64,000 nucleotides of DNA from Ascaphus truei (Eukaryota > Chordata > Amphibia > Anura > Ascaphidae), in the NCBI GenBank assembly GCA_036426205.1, contig WSYH01001930.1, positions 20,905 to 84,904 on the forward strand, given 5' to 3'. Of this stretch, positions 22,838 to 33,626 are shown piece by piece. Numbering within the stretch: the stretch's first letter is position 1; each line of letters begins with the position of its first letter. The notes below the pieces were generated by a model. It saw only the letters and a program-made list of their open reading frames with translations, ran no database searches and was not told the origin of the DNA. The position numbers were made by a program, and so were the translations under genes.

Positions 22838-23811
22838 AAGCATGATCTTCATGGGGCATACAACCTTATACACATACGACAAGGGGATGAATGGAAGACA
22901 GCCTTTAATACACGCAACGATCATTATGAATATTTGGTTATGCTTTTTGGACTTTGTAATTCACCAGTGATTTTCCAGGAGTTTGTAAATGAGATTTTCT
23001 GTGATGTCCTTAGCTCATTTAACATCGTGTACCTCGATGACATTCTCATTTTTTCTAAGTCCTTATCAGAACAAATCCAGCATACGCAGTTAGTACTCTC
23101 TCGCCTTCGTGAAAATCATCTCTATGCCAAGATGGAGAAGTGTATATTTAATCAAACCTCTACCTCCATTCTGGGCTACATTATTTCTGATGAATGGTTC
23201 GCTATGGATCCCGATAAACTTAAAGCCATTCTTGATTGGCCCCAAACCACTTCTCTCAAGTCAATTCAGCGGTTCCTTGGCTTCGCCAATTATTACCGTA
23301 AATGTATCCATAATTTCTCTGCCACTGTGGCTCCTATCACTGCCTTGACTAAGAAGGGCGCGGATCCTTCCTCCTTGCCCCCTGAAGCATGCCAGGCCTT
23401 CGAGTCTCTCAAGGAGGCATTAGTTTCCGCCCCCATCTTGCGTCATCCAGACCCTAATCTGCCTTTCACTTTAGAGGTAGATGCCTCAGATATCGGAGCA
23501 CAAGCCATACTCTCACAAAGGCAATCTCCTCAGGATAAACTACACCACGGTGGGTTCTTCTCAAAGAAATTCTCCCCCACAGAGCAAAATTATGATGTTG
23601 GGAACAGAGAACTGTTAGCCATCAAACTTGCTCTACAAGAATGGAGACATCTCCTGGAGGGTACCGAGAACCCATTTCAATCCTCACAAACTTATTGTAC
23701 TTCGAAGGCACTCGCCACCTTGGCTCACGCAAGGCCTGCTGGGCACTCTATATCTCAAGGTTCAATTATATTATTTCTTGCATTCCTGGTACTAAGAATC
23801 TGAAGGCTGAT
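22838..23811 (+). pseudogene. pol: Ty3/gypsy reverse transcriptase and RNase H
   Basis: RT begins within its palm: FKHDLHGAYNLIHI (motif A Asp), LVMLFGLCNSPVIFQ (motif B region), and YLDD at 23030-23041 (motif C). GYIISDEWFAMDPDKLKAI and IQRFLGFANYYRKCI follow, the usual connection. RNase H has LEVDASDIGAQAIL (Asp) and NRELLAIKLALQEW (Glu). A frameshift near 23670 follows, and the third acidic motif (normally TDHKNL) reads LTNLLYFE. The fingers domain is lost upstream and integrase downstream; the sequence ends IPGTKNLKAD at the foreign LTR. RT would copy the element RNA to DNA. Confidence 0.92.
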
Positions 23812-24215
23812 TGTCAGGAATCGGCGTTCTCCTCTCTTCCCACACAGAGCACTCCCTCTCCGCAGGGAGCCCCTGGACACACAAAACAATCCTGCCTTAC
23901 CGGCCTCCACGGCTCCTCGCCCCTGCCGCCGTCGCGGGATCACTCCCCTCGGCGATTCCTCTGCTCAGCGCCGGGCGCGCCCATGCCCTCCCGCACGCAC
24001 ACCTACACGCACGCCAGCCCCAGACATTATGTGCATGCATTCCCAGCTTACAGAGCACACGCCTAACAGAGCACTTTTAACCACTGCTCCTGCAGTGAGG
24101 CGTCGCCCCCAAGCATCACACAGTTCCATGCAAATCAAGGATTACACTCAGCTGGGCTGTAACACCTCCCTCCTATCAGGGAAGACACACTGTACAGGGG
24201 CAGGGACTTCAAGCA
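23812..24215 (+). mobile_element. LTR fragment of the TGTCAGG gypsy family
   Basis: The first ~190 bases match 4170-4360 with few differences. Beyond CACGCACACCT the two diverge, so these are subfamilies or one is recombinant. The right boundary (~24215) is a guess; no CA end plus target duplication was found. It directly follows a pol fragment, but that pol belongs to an element with a TGTGAGG LTR, so the join is probably secondary. Confidence 0.65.
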
Positions 24216-24219
24216 TAGA

Positions 24220-24552
24220 CTAGATTCCTGCGATGTTCCTCTCAATCTTATCCAGACGAACACCCATGCCACCCATGCACCTATCCATATTCTCCATGGA
24301 TGCCAAAAGATGCTCCATCTCGGATTCCATTTGGTCCCTGTATTGCTCTGTAGATTTGTCAGTGATGTCGAAACCACTGAAAACATTCAGCATGTAGGTG
24401 AACGAGGTTTTCTGGGTGCTAGAGCAGGTAAGCTGGGGGTTTTCAGATGAGCATCGGCATTGATGGATGCTGAAGCAGGTGAGCTCGGGGTTTCCATATG
24501 AGCATTGGCCGCAACCACACAGCTTCACCGGATCGCTTTCCCGCAGGGACAC
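24220..24552 (-). CDS. Unrecognised 110-codon ORF
   Basis: Open from ATG at 24552 to a stop at 24220. The N-terminal half is Cys-rich with two similar segments (SYGNPELTCFS and SSENPQLTCSS). The C-terminal half is acidic, helical and Met-rich (MESEMEHLLASMENMDRCM, then VRLDKIERNI), suggesting a coiled coil. I do not recognise a family. It may be the tail of a transposon-encoded helper protein. There is no promoter or polyadenylation evidence. Confidence 0.25.
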   Translation of the reverse strand: MSLRESDPVKLCGCGQCSYGNPELTCFSIHQCRCSSENPQLTCSSTQKTSFTYMLNVFSGFDITDKSTEQYRDQMESEMEHLLASMENMDRCMGGMGVRLDKIERNIAGI

Positions 24553-25319
24553 TACAGCTAAGTGATTAGGGTCTTCTTTCCCTTTTTCTGTCCTCTCTCC
24601 ACCCCTTTTTCCCCCCTGTGATGAAGGGGTATGTTATTGAGGGATAGGGCAAGCGGGTCTATGCGAATCCATTATTGGGCAGCAACACGTGTATGGCATA
24701 TCCATGCAGGGTCTGTATAGATTGGTGTGTAGGGAATTGTACATTTCTCTACCTTCCCTGTGTGTAGCCGTTCATTTCTTTGAGGGACAATAATAAGCGG
24801 GGTCTCTACACAGACACCCACTTTCCACACTATGTATTAATAGTATACATCCAGTGCTGATGTGATCTATTAATTTTAGGGATTTCAGAATTTGGTTTTA
24901 AGTATTTGTTTTCTCAGCTGGCACAATATCTTTGACTGTCCACCTGTATATGTGCCCTCATGGTCATTCACAGGGGCTGATACTTAAGCTTTCAAGGCTC
25001 CAACAATGTCTTACTAATGAGGCTGTGGACAGTATTTTATTACCCTATGGTTGTTGCTTGATTTCTTGGGTCACTGTGCCCTTAGCCAATTGTTGGCGTG
25101 CTGGGTCACTGTACCCTTAGCCTTTATTGGCTTGCATGACCTCTTTTTAGAGGCATTCATTGACCAGATATACTGTATTGGTTACTTATTGCAGACTTAC
25201 CAGCGCCTATGGGTTTGCTCGGGCAGCCTGATTGGACATCGGTTCCGAATGTAAAAAGCACACTAGAATATTAAAGTATATTTTACTATACTTCTGAGTC
25301 TTGCGGAACAGGGGACAGT
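24553..25319. other. No gene seen
   Basis: Contains a short tandem duplication at about 25065-25135 (TGGGTCACTG then CCCTTAGCC, twice). Otherwise unclassified DNA. Confidence 0.5.
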
Positions 25320-25623
25320 AAAGGAAAAATGTTGTAGTTTTATTTCAATCTGCCTTTTTCCCCACACACTTTCTCTTGGACTCAGTCTGGACTCTCAGAT
25401 TCCCCCTCAACCTTATATACGGTTGGGGCACCCACAAACCCTATAATGGTTGTGGCTCACTTGGGCACTAGCTTGGGTACCCCACTTAACTAGGGATTCC
25501 CTCAGCTACACAAATATATGTTTTATCCCTGTGCCTCATTCTCCGTTCTGGGCTATGCTGAAGCAGGGTACCCTAATGGTGAGTCATGCTTGCATTTTAA
25601 AGGGGAGATACTGCCGGGACAAT
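25320..25623 (+). repeat. Repeat H, copy 2, left part
   Basis: Reverse-complement match of 19022-19311. It ends with GGGACAAT immediately before the Harbinger left end. The target triplet AAT is at 25621-25623. Confidence 0.8.
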
Positions 25624-25642
25624 GGGCCTCATGCAGTAAGCG
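25624..25642 (+). repeat. Harbinger left terminal inverted repeat
   Basis: 19 bases GGGCCTCATGCAGTAAGCG, identical to the reverse complement of the right end. The similarity stops at the 20th base. Confidence 0.97.
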
Positions 25643-25690
25643 TTGCTAAGGATTTTTTCGGCATTTTATAGCCAAAATTGGGTTTGAGAT

Positions 25691-25838
25691 TCAGTAAGCG
25701 CCGATAAGTGCTTGATTTTGGCAGGTTTCGTAGCCGATAATTTTGTTATGGCCAGTCGGCTGGCGATAAGCCTGTTTTCGCCACTGATCGCCACTTTTTT
25801 AAATTGGCTGGATTCAAGAACCAAAATCAGCTTATCGG
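25691..25838. promoter_or_regulatory. Subterminal repeats (GCCGATAA / CAGTAAGCG), probable protein-binding sites
   Basis: CAGTAAGCG from the inverted repeat recurs at 25692-25700. GCCGATAA occurs at 25700-25707 and 25733-25740, with variant GCGATAAG at 25763-25770 and inverted GCTTATCGG at 25830-25838. The right end has GCAGTAAGTGC and CGGCAAGCTTACCGATT-like words at 33530-33600. Subterminal arrays of this kind bind the Myb-like partner or the nuclease in Harbinger elements; that role here is inferred. Confidence 0.5.
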
Positions 25839-26908
25839 GGCTGATCGGCACTACGAAATTGAGATGTTATGGCCAATTTCTCCCGCCAACTAAAGTTGGC
25901 AGGTTGGAGGGGAGAATGATCGCTAAGGCTGCCGGAACGGCACTTAGAAAAAAAAACTCTTCTGTACATCAATGGCGTCAATGGAGCGGGGACGTATAAC
26001 AGTATAGTACTGTTTACGTTTCATTGCTCACAATACAAACGTCATTTGCATTACAGTGTGGGGGGCATTCCCTGCATTGTGTCACAGCTGACGTGTATTA
26101 TTTGCATAACATTGTACTTTTACATGTTTTCATCATTTGCGTGTCACATTACTCATCATGTGATGATGTGTCAAGGGAAAATCCTATACTCAACTCTTAA
26201 AGGAGAACCTCACATCATATCACACATTTTACTGAACTGAGCGACAATTATTTACATGATGTTATACATGTCACACATGTCACACATACACCGTATATTC
26301 ATGTTCCTTTACATTACACAATGCTTGTAATGTGTGACCATCTTTAAACGTTCATGTACATCTTTCTTCTCATGTTTACATGTAGTTTTGGTCCTCCCTA
26401 TTTTCATGACGTCACTTATTGGACGCTCAATCACATTGCATGTTTACATTGTAACCGTTGCATTACAAGCACTTCAACCTAACTTCTACACACATGTACA
26501 GTAATTAATCATTGTGACACCTTGTAAACTCATTCTATAGCAACTATCCTCATTACAGAAATGCATGCATATGCACACGACAATTCATTGTTGTCAACAT
26601 GTGACAATAACATGGCTAATTACACATGTTACACCAAACTTTTCCCACGTCAATCTCAGCCTTTTTGTCTAATTACATGACTGACTGTTGCGTTCAGAAG
26701 TGTTACATGCATTGCACATTAAACTATTTATTTTCAACCAATGTTTGTACAAAGCTTCACGTCACATCATTGGCAAATATCATCATTCCCTGCAGAATAC
26801 ACACAACAAATACTTCTAAGATCAACTACACACAGCTTGCCACAGAAGTACTTTATTATGTTAATGTAACACCTTGCATTTTACTATGTCACCTGACATC
26901 ATCACATA

Positions 26909-26917
26909 CCTATTTAA
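26909..26917 (+). promoter_or_regulatory. TATA box of the Harbinger transposase gene
   Basis: TATTTAAAG lies about 45 bases before the ATG at 26960, with no other ATG between. The position is right for a short 5' leader. Confidence 0.5.
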
Positions 26918-26959
26918 AGGACGCCCATTACCTGCTCATTCACAGCTACTCATTTCAAA

Positions 26960-27831
26960 ATGTTGCGATTGTTTAGGAGACGGAGGAACATTCTTTTCTA
27001 TGACATGCTTGCTGATCAAGAGAATGATATAGGGCAAGGGAGGGACAGACCGAGGGACAGTGACAGGGACAGGCACGCGGATACGACAGGGACAGGGAGA
27101 GGGACAGGCCGAGGGACAGGTAGAGGGACAGGAGATCAGAGGAGAAGACAGAGGAGACAAGTTGTGCCTCGTCCGCGTGTGTACAGGGAGAGAACCCTGT
27201 TAGATGGGATGAGTGAGGAGGAGATAGTAAGTCACTATCGTTTGAGTTCAGCAGCAATCTTTCTCTTTATGAAGAGATAAGGGGAGATTTATATTTTGTG
27301 ACAGCCAGAGGTCGTGCAGTCCCTGGGCTTGTTAAAATGCTGTGCTCATTACATTATCTTGCTTCCGCGTCATTCCAGACAACTGTGGGCATAGAGGGCG
27401 GGGTCTCGCAATCTACATTCTCGCGGGCCTTTACCCAGTTTCTCTATGCACTCAATAGACGCGCTAGGAATTATATTCATTTTCCTACAGAGGCGACAGA
27501 GTGGCTGGAAGTCAGGACTGGCTTTTATAATATAGCAGGGATACCATGTGTGCTGGGTGCAATCGATTGCACACATGTTGCTTTGATTGCACCTAGTCAG
27601 AGTGAGCATGTTTACCGCAATCGTAAGCACTACCATTCACTCAATGTACATGTGGTATGTGATGCCACGATGAGGATAATGCATGTGGTACCCAAATTCC
27701 CTGGTTCCAGTCACGATTCCTCTATCCTGAGGAACTCTTCAGTCTTCCATGCGTTCGAAGAGGGACATTTTGAACATGGTTGGCTGCTGGGTGAGTACAG
27801 ATTTATATGTGAATCTTACAGAGGATTTTAA
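26960..27831 (+). pseudogene. Harbinger (HARBI1-type) DDE nuclease, frameshifted, last exon missing
   Basis: ATG at 26960. The N-terminus is Arg-rich with GRGTGRGTGRGTG repeats, then RERTLLDGMSEEEIVSHYRL, the typical HARBI1 opening. One frameshift around 27255-27277 (AAIF in one frame, SLYEEIRGDLYF in the next) splits it. The second part has the first catalytic Asp in GAIDCTHV (about 27565), RNRKHYHSLNVHVVCD, and the second Asp in FPGSSHDSSILRNS (about 27715). At GWLLG a strong splice donor GTGAGTAC starts at 27791. The following exon, normally DSGY then PWLLTP and the catalytic Glu, is nowhere in 27830-29250. The gene would cut and insert the element; this copy cannot. Confidence 0.92.
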
Positions 27832-27999
27832 ATTTCGCGCATGCCCACGTTCTTGGTAATAAGGATACTTGGCTCTAATCAAATCATAGATTTGGCCCGT
27901 GTTTGCTTTGTGTCACGATGCGGACAAAATCGCTTGTGCTATCATGAATTTGTATCCTTTGTGCGGATGCATATTTTTTAATAATTCATCAGCTATTGC

Positions 28000-28943
28000 A
28001 GATTAACAGAAAAGATGTCTGCAGTTCTCTGTTCTTTGCTCATAAGAATGAAACTGCTCAATTGCTAACTATTTGCTGTCTGTTCTTTTCAAGGTCATAA
28101 AAAGTATCAACTTGTACTCCTTGTTTGAAGCACCAATTGGATGTGTAGAAATAATTGGTTTCACGTTTGTGGTTTGTGATAGGCGTTTGTCAGACCAACA
28201 TGTATCATTTTTTTATCTACTTTCTCACAACATTGCTAGACTTTTAATTAAGAAACATTGTGGGTTGAGGAAAAATAACATTGAGCACTGTCTGAAAATA
28301 GTGCTTACACAGCCATATAATGAAATACACACACCTGCAAAAGTAAATGTTTTTTTCCCTCATAAATTTCTGTGTGTATTTGAAAGTCTGGTTAACTCCC
28401 TGTCTGCATCAGTTTAACTACGTNNNNNNNNNNNNNNNNNNNNNATATATATAGTTATATATTGTATGAGAGGATATATCTATATACATAATAGATAGAC
28501 TCATCAGCCATTGCAGATTAACAGAAAAGATGTCTGCAGCTCTCTGTTCTTTGCTCATAAGAATGAAACTGGTCAATGCCTAACAATTTGCTGTATTTCC
28601 TTTTCAAGGTCATAAAAAGTATCAACTTTTACTCCTTTTTTGAACCACCAATTGGATGTGTTGAAATAATTGGTTTAACGTTTGTGGTTTGTGATAGCCG
28701 TTTGTCTGACAAACATGTATCATTTTTATCTCGTTTCTCACAACATTGCTAGACTTTTAATTAAGTAACATTGTTGTTACAGGAAAAAAAAATAGAGCAC
28801 TGTCTGGAAATAGTGCTTACACAGCCATATAATGAAATATACACACACACCTGCAAAAGTAAATGTTTTTTTTCCTCATACATTTCTGTGTGTATTTGAA
28901 AGTCTGGTTCACTCCCTGTCTGCATGAGTTTAACTACGTGTCT
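28000..28943. repeat. Tandem duplication of ~430 bp around an assembly gap
   Basis: 27990-28423 and 28500-28943 are about 90% alike by eye (both contain GCAGATTAACAGAAAAGATG, TTTTCAAGGTCATAAAAAG and CACCAATTGGATGTGT). They are separated by the N-run 28424-28444 and AT-rich DNA. No protein-like frame is seen. The divergence argues for a real old duplication rather than the same read placed twice. Confidence 0.8.
28424..28444. other. Assembly gap (21 N)
   Basis: Twenty-one undetermined bases. The true length is unknown, and sequence missing here could include more AT repeat. Confidence 0.99.
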
Positions 28944-28967
28944 ATATGTATATATATATATATATCT

Positions 28968-28972
28968 CTCTC

Positions 28973-29024
<52 letters not shown>

Positions 29025-29257
29025 CAATAGGTCTGTAAAAACAAACTGTACATGTCTGTGTGTGTATATTACAACTTTTAAGGGCTTATATGTAAAGAGG
29101 GATTTTTATATTGCTGTGATTTATTTAAAGGTTAACATAATAGAGGCTTACACTTGTATGGCCTATTGTATGGCCTATTGCATTGACCTGTATGGTAAAT
29201 GTGATTTACCATCAAAAAATTTTTTTTTTTATTTAGAAGGGCTGTAGTGTTAAAACC

Positions 29258-29301
<44 letters not shown>
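28968..29301. repeat. Two (AT)n tracts, 28968-29023 and 29262-29300
   Basis: Pure AT dinucleotide runs of ~55 and ~40 bases enclosing 240 bp of non-coding DNA. The second is read through by the C-terminus of the Myb-like ORF as alternating Ile-Tyr. Confidence 0.95.
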
Positions 29302-29303
<2 letters not shown>

Positions 29304-32300
29304 GCTTTTGGGCAGTGACTCACCTACAGGGCTTTTGGGCAGTGACTGTTCACCGACAGGGCTTTTGGCCAGTGACTCACCTACAGGGCTTGTGCCCCCT
29401 GACACATGTGAGCAAGTTGGTACACACTGCACAAGTGATGGTTGGTCTGTTTCATGTGTGTCTTTTTTTGTTTGTGTCCAAAAACTGGTCAGTAGTAACT
29501 GCTTGTGCTGTTTTGTTTTTGTCGCCTCCTTTGTAGGTGTCAGCTCCTGATTTTGTACAGATGGCAGCGGTAGGATGTCGTCAGGAACCTGCTCAGCAAT
29601 GTCTGCTACTTGAGCGGTAACATTCGGACCTGGGGAATGAAGATCAGATGCATGTGGTGAAAAATTACCAGCATGTAAAGATCCTGCCTGTGAGGTGTTG
29701 AAGTTGAAATGTGGTACAGTAGTCATTCTCAAGTAATTTGCTTGGGTTTGCTGAACAACTAATGCTTCGAATGAGGTGTTGATTTTTTGCAACTGTTTAG
29801 GCACTTCAATGAAGACTCTGTGGAGATGTGCCAATTGTGATATCGTTTCTTCCTGCAGTGCAATCATCCTTTCCAGCACTGTCATCAGATCAGAATGGCG
29901 ACGATTTTCTGCTTCCACAATTTTTCCCTCAGAAGCTACTATTGCATCGTATGTGTTAGTTGATGGACGATTTGGCGGTATAACTGTTTCAATTGGAACC
30001 TCTTCATGGTCACTTGATTGTATTTCTGTGTCTATGGCGGCATCATCATCATCATCTTCATCATCATGTTCTAAAAATAAATGTACACATTATTAAATGG
30101 CATGTTAATCTCTGCTGTTTTACTATGTCATTATACTGTGTCATAAGTAATACCTAACATGTTTCCATACGTTTCATAACCTCACATTAAAATCTACCTT
30201 GACTTACGAATAATGTTTGGACTCAGTATGAAATATGAATGAATGAACACTTGCTCTAAACTCTGAACTCCTACATGATAGTTAACATCACTAACACAAT
30301 ACATGTTGCCTTACACTTCATTTTCACTGACACTAAGTAATCCTATTTAAAAAACATGTGCAAAACAAATAATGAACATGACAACATAACATATAGAAGT
30401 GCACATATTATATGGCCACCAACTCATACACTCACCTTCTAGGTGTGTTGAGCTGCATGACCCAGGTGAAGACACTTGTTCCGTCTCAGGTGACACATGT
30501 CCTCCAGGGGCAACTATATATAACAATAACATTAGTTGTACATTTACATGTGTAAATATTGAACAAACAGTTATTGTATGTTCTGTATTTATGAGTACCT
30601 AACAGCATCAGTTCCTTAACCAAAAATGTGTGTGTGTGAAAGTGAACATAAATAGTTGTTATAACAATGTACATGCCTGTGTATTTAGAACTTTTCAGTT
30701 CCCTAACATACAACATACTATGTTTCTGCAGTAATGCGTGAGGATAAATTGATTAAATTTGTACATAAAAATCATATGTTGTGTAGTCATATCAGTATCA
30801 TAATGTACATACTGTAACTATCATGAGATGAACATTCACAATGGTTATCATGAAGGTGGTCATATTGCAAAAAGTTTTGTTTTTGGTACAGGATATGTGT
30901 GGTACATTAATAGAAGATGTGGCACACCTGAATGTGGCTGTCACTCAACAAGACAACACATGCAGTGTGTGATAATGTGTCGTTGATAGTAGTTCAACTA
31001 TAGATATGAGTGAACTAATGTGTGACGTACGGTTTGATAACTCATGACTTGTTGGGGCATTTAGTAGCTAGAGTTAAGCTTTCAAATGAGTGTGATTAAC
31101 TTCACTTGTGCTAGTCAGGTTGTAAGAATGGTATTCCCTTCCCATAAAAAGCCTAATCAGCCAGACCTTTCAATTACTTCAAACAGGTGAAAATGGTGTG
31201 AACTAAGTTGACCCTAAGATGACCCTGTAATTTGTGTGTGTGCTGAACCCCACCCCCTCTGTTGACGTGTATGCTGTGATGACATATTCATTGCAGCTGC
31301 TTTAACACAATGGTAGAGGAGCTAAATAGTCGTCTGCAGTGTTTAAGTTATGAACACAATGACATAACATATGCTACGTGTGCCTCATTATGCTGTCTGT
31401 ATATGACATAAAGCAAAAATGGACCTTTTCATAAACAACTATAGATGTGTTAGTGCAAGTGATGTTTGTAGGCCGTTGCATGCAATATATTTGATGCATG
31501 CTTAGAATAGGCAGTAATGTCGTGTTTGTAGGAGTAAAATAAATAAAATACACAATAATATTATACATATTTATGTTCTGTACCTGTAGCTAGTAATAAT
31601 TTCTCATTAGCATGTGTTACACATGTGTACTACCCTGTTGTTCCCCATCTTTGCCCACCATCAATTGCTTCCACTGCAGCAATGCATTTTGGGAATTCAC
31701 ATGTAAATGACCACTCAATGGCACGTGCTATATTAGTTACTGCTTTTAGTAGGACTACAACATATATGTCTATTTTGAGATATATATATATATATATACA
31801 GAATCAGACATATACATATATAGATGCAGGTATGCTTATATTGTGAAGACAGTATAAAAAGCAGCGGAAATATGCAAAATAACTGTAAGCAACGACACGC
31901 CTAGTACAGTAATATTTCTCAAATGGTGGAAATTGTGAGGGATAAATTCCAATATCACGGTCACCGGCCAAGCCCTCCACGACGACGGGAAGTAATTTTG
32001 CCCGAAGCAGCTCCTCCAATGGAGTTAATATCAGACGTTGTGGTGTCGGCCCACCTCCAGTGCCAGTAGCATGCACGCGTTGGTCTTGTATTTTCTGTTT
32101 TAATTTTGACCGAATATCGTCAAATCTCTTGCGACAATTATCCTTGACCCTGACACTATTCCCACACGCATTGACACCAATGACTATTGTGTCCCACATT
32201 TCTTTTCTGCTTGATGAACTTGTCCGCCCTTGAAAAACATAGAAAATATATGAGGTTAATTAATAATAATAGAAGCACCAGTTTCCTACACTGCTAGCTG

Positions 32301-33135
32301 TTCCAAGAGATAGCAAACATGCTGTTTTAGGTGTAATATGTGAAGCACATGAGCATTCACTACTAAACCTAGACATGTAAGCAAGCTTGCATTCATATTG
32401 TATGCAGTTATGGCAAATTGAACGCCTGTGTTTAGTTGTCCTTGTAACGCATGATAAAAAGCTGTGTTTCCACACTAATTAACATAGAAAGATATTCTGT
32501 ACCCATATTTGCATATGAACAAAACTCAGATGACCTAGGATCACATGTATTTGAAGAATAAATGGAAAGGTACACTTACCTACTAAATGTCCATAGATAC
32601 TGTCATAGTGCTCCAGAATCCCAGTGACAAGAGCTCTATTTTCCTGGTCATTGAAGCGAGGATTACGTGGCTTCTCCACACGTTTCTTCCGAGCAGGTTT
32701 AGGCTCAGAGCTTGGCTGGTGCTGACTGGACTCTCCTTCTTCCAATGGAAGAGACTCCAAAAGCTGGCCACCAGCAAGCACGCCACCATCAGACACCCCA
32801 TCAGCAACTGAGCCACCAGCAGCACTCCCACTCCCAGCACCAGCACTCCCACTCCCAGCAACAGCAGTCGCACTCCTAGCACCAGCACTCCCACTCCCAG
32901 CAACAGCACTCCCACTCCCAGCAACAGCACTCACACTCCCAGCAACACCACTCGCAGCAACAGCACTCCCACTCCCAGCAACAGCACTCGCACTCCCAGC
33001 AACACCACTCGCAGCAACAGCACTCGCACTCCTAGCAACATCACTCCCCTGAACAGTACGTTCACTCCGACGCGTACTCGCACGAGTAGCACTCCCACTC
33101 CCACCAGCATCACTCTTCCCACGCTTTGCGGGCAT
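29250..33135 (-). CDS. Harbinger Myb/SANT-like protein, four exons, open
   Basis: Predicted exons on the minus strand: 33135-32580, 32228-31908, 30513-30436, 30070-29250. Donors GTAAGT (32579) and GTGAGT (30435) are strong; GTACTA after exon 2 is weak. Phases agree at all three joins (1776 nt, 591 aa, no stop). Start MPAKRGKSD; residues ~20-120 are Ser/Gly/Ala/Val repeats; then KKRVEKPRNPRF and the Myb/SANT-like domain, crossing the exon 1/2 join (ALVTGILEHYDSIYG, EMWDTIVIGVNACG, CRKRFDDIRSKLKQK). An acidic patch, a coiled coil (LMTVLERMIALQEETISQL) and KSPVGESLP repeats follow; the last residues run into an (AT)n tract. Such proteins bring the nuclease to the nucleus and the element ends. 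The exon 2/3 junction is the least certain. Confidence 0.75.
32790..33110 (-). repeat. Coding minisatellite in the Myb-like gene
   Basis: Plus-strand units such as AGCAACAGCACTCCCACTCCC recur roughly 12-14 times with small changes. In the gene's frame they encode GSGSAVAGS- and GVAGSASAVA-like repeats. Unit length is a multiple of three, so array-length changes keep the frame. Confidence 0.85.
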
Positions 33136-33607
33136 ACTTACAGCACTCACAAAAAACAGACAACAAATGTACAGCCAATCACACGAAACACTTCCACATA
33201 TAAAACAAGACAAAGATGTAAACAAAACAACAAATGACAAAGCTCTCACAATACACAACAAGTCTCTCAGTCAATATGCAAATCTTAAATCACCCAGCTC
33301 TGTGCGTCTCTCTCTCTCTCACTCCCAACAACACAGAGAATGATTAACAGTACACGTTGCCTTTAAATATGGCGCGCTATCCAATACATGCTTGGTTCGC
33401 CTGATTCAGCAAGATTTGTGATTGGGCAACCTAACAGCACCCCGCCACACACGCCGATACACCTGTGTGTGATCGGCAAATCATCGTGATAGTGGGCGGA
33501 TTTGTTTTCGGCTTGATTTTGAATGTATTCAGCACTTACTGCATACGGAGAGGGAAAATCGCCAATAACATGACTAATCGGTAAGCTTGCCGATTTCACA
33601 TATTCGT

Positions 33608-33626
33608 CGCTTACTGCATGAGGCCC
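33608..33626 (-). repeat. Harbinger right terminal inverted repeat
   Basis: CGCTTACTGCATGAGGCCC, the exact reverse complement of the left end, followed by the duplicated target triplet AAT at 33627-33629. Confidence 0.97.

Larger units (their letters stand above)
19330..23811 (+). mobile_element. Ty3/gypsy element with nested insertions, no integrase
   Basis: The LTR starts TGTGAGGAATCTGGG at 19330. It is interrupted at 19615-21672 by Tc1 and resumes TACCCTGTTCCTGC to about 21886. There it jumps straight into gag (SKVAYIIALITGDALAWASP), so the LTR end, leader and first third of gag are deleted. Gag, a degenerate middle, RT and most of RNase H follow. The element then ends abruptly at 23811 against the TGTCAGG start of a different LTR, losing integrase. 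Confidence 0.8.
25624..33626. mobile_element. PIF/Harbinger DNA transposon, 8003 bp
   Basis: Perfect 19-bp terminal inverted repeats GGGCCTCATGCAGTAAGCG (25624-25642 and 33608-33626) and a 3-bp target duplication AAT (25621-25623 and 33627-33629) bound it. The empty paralogous site at 19019-19021 confirms both. Two convergent genes lie inside: a DDE nuclease (plus strand, from 26960) and a Myb/SANT-like protein (minus strand, 33135 to 29250), the standard Harbinger pair. The centre (28000-29260) is expanded by a tandem duplication, two (AT)n tracts and an assembly gap. The nuclease gene is broken, so movement would need a transposase from another copy. Confidence 0.96.

Noticed and set aside
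28924..29323. Tyr-Ile rich frames
   Set aside because: Translation of (AT)n microsatellites.
32583..33122. Alternative frames rich in Leu-Gly-Val on the minus strand
   Set aside because: Frame-shadow translations of the coding minisatellite; only the frame with the Myb/SANT-like domain and in-phase splice sites is supported.
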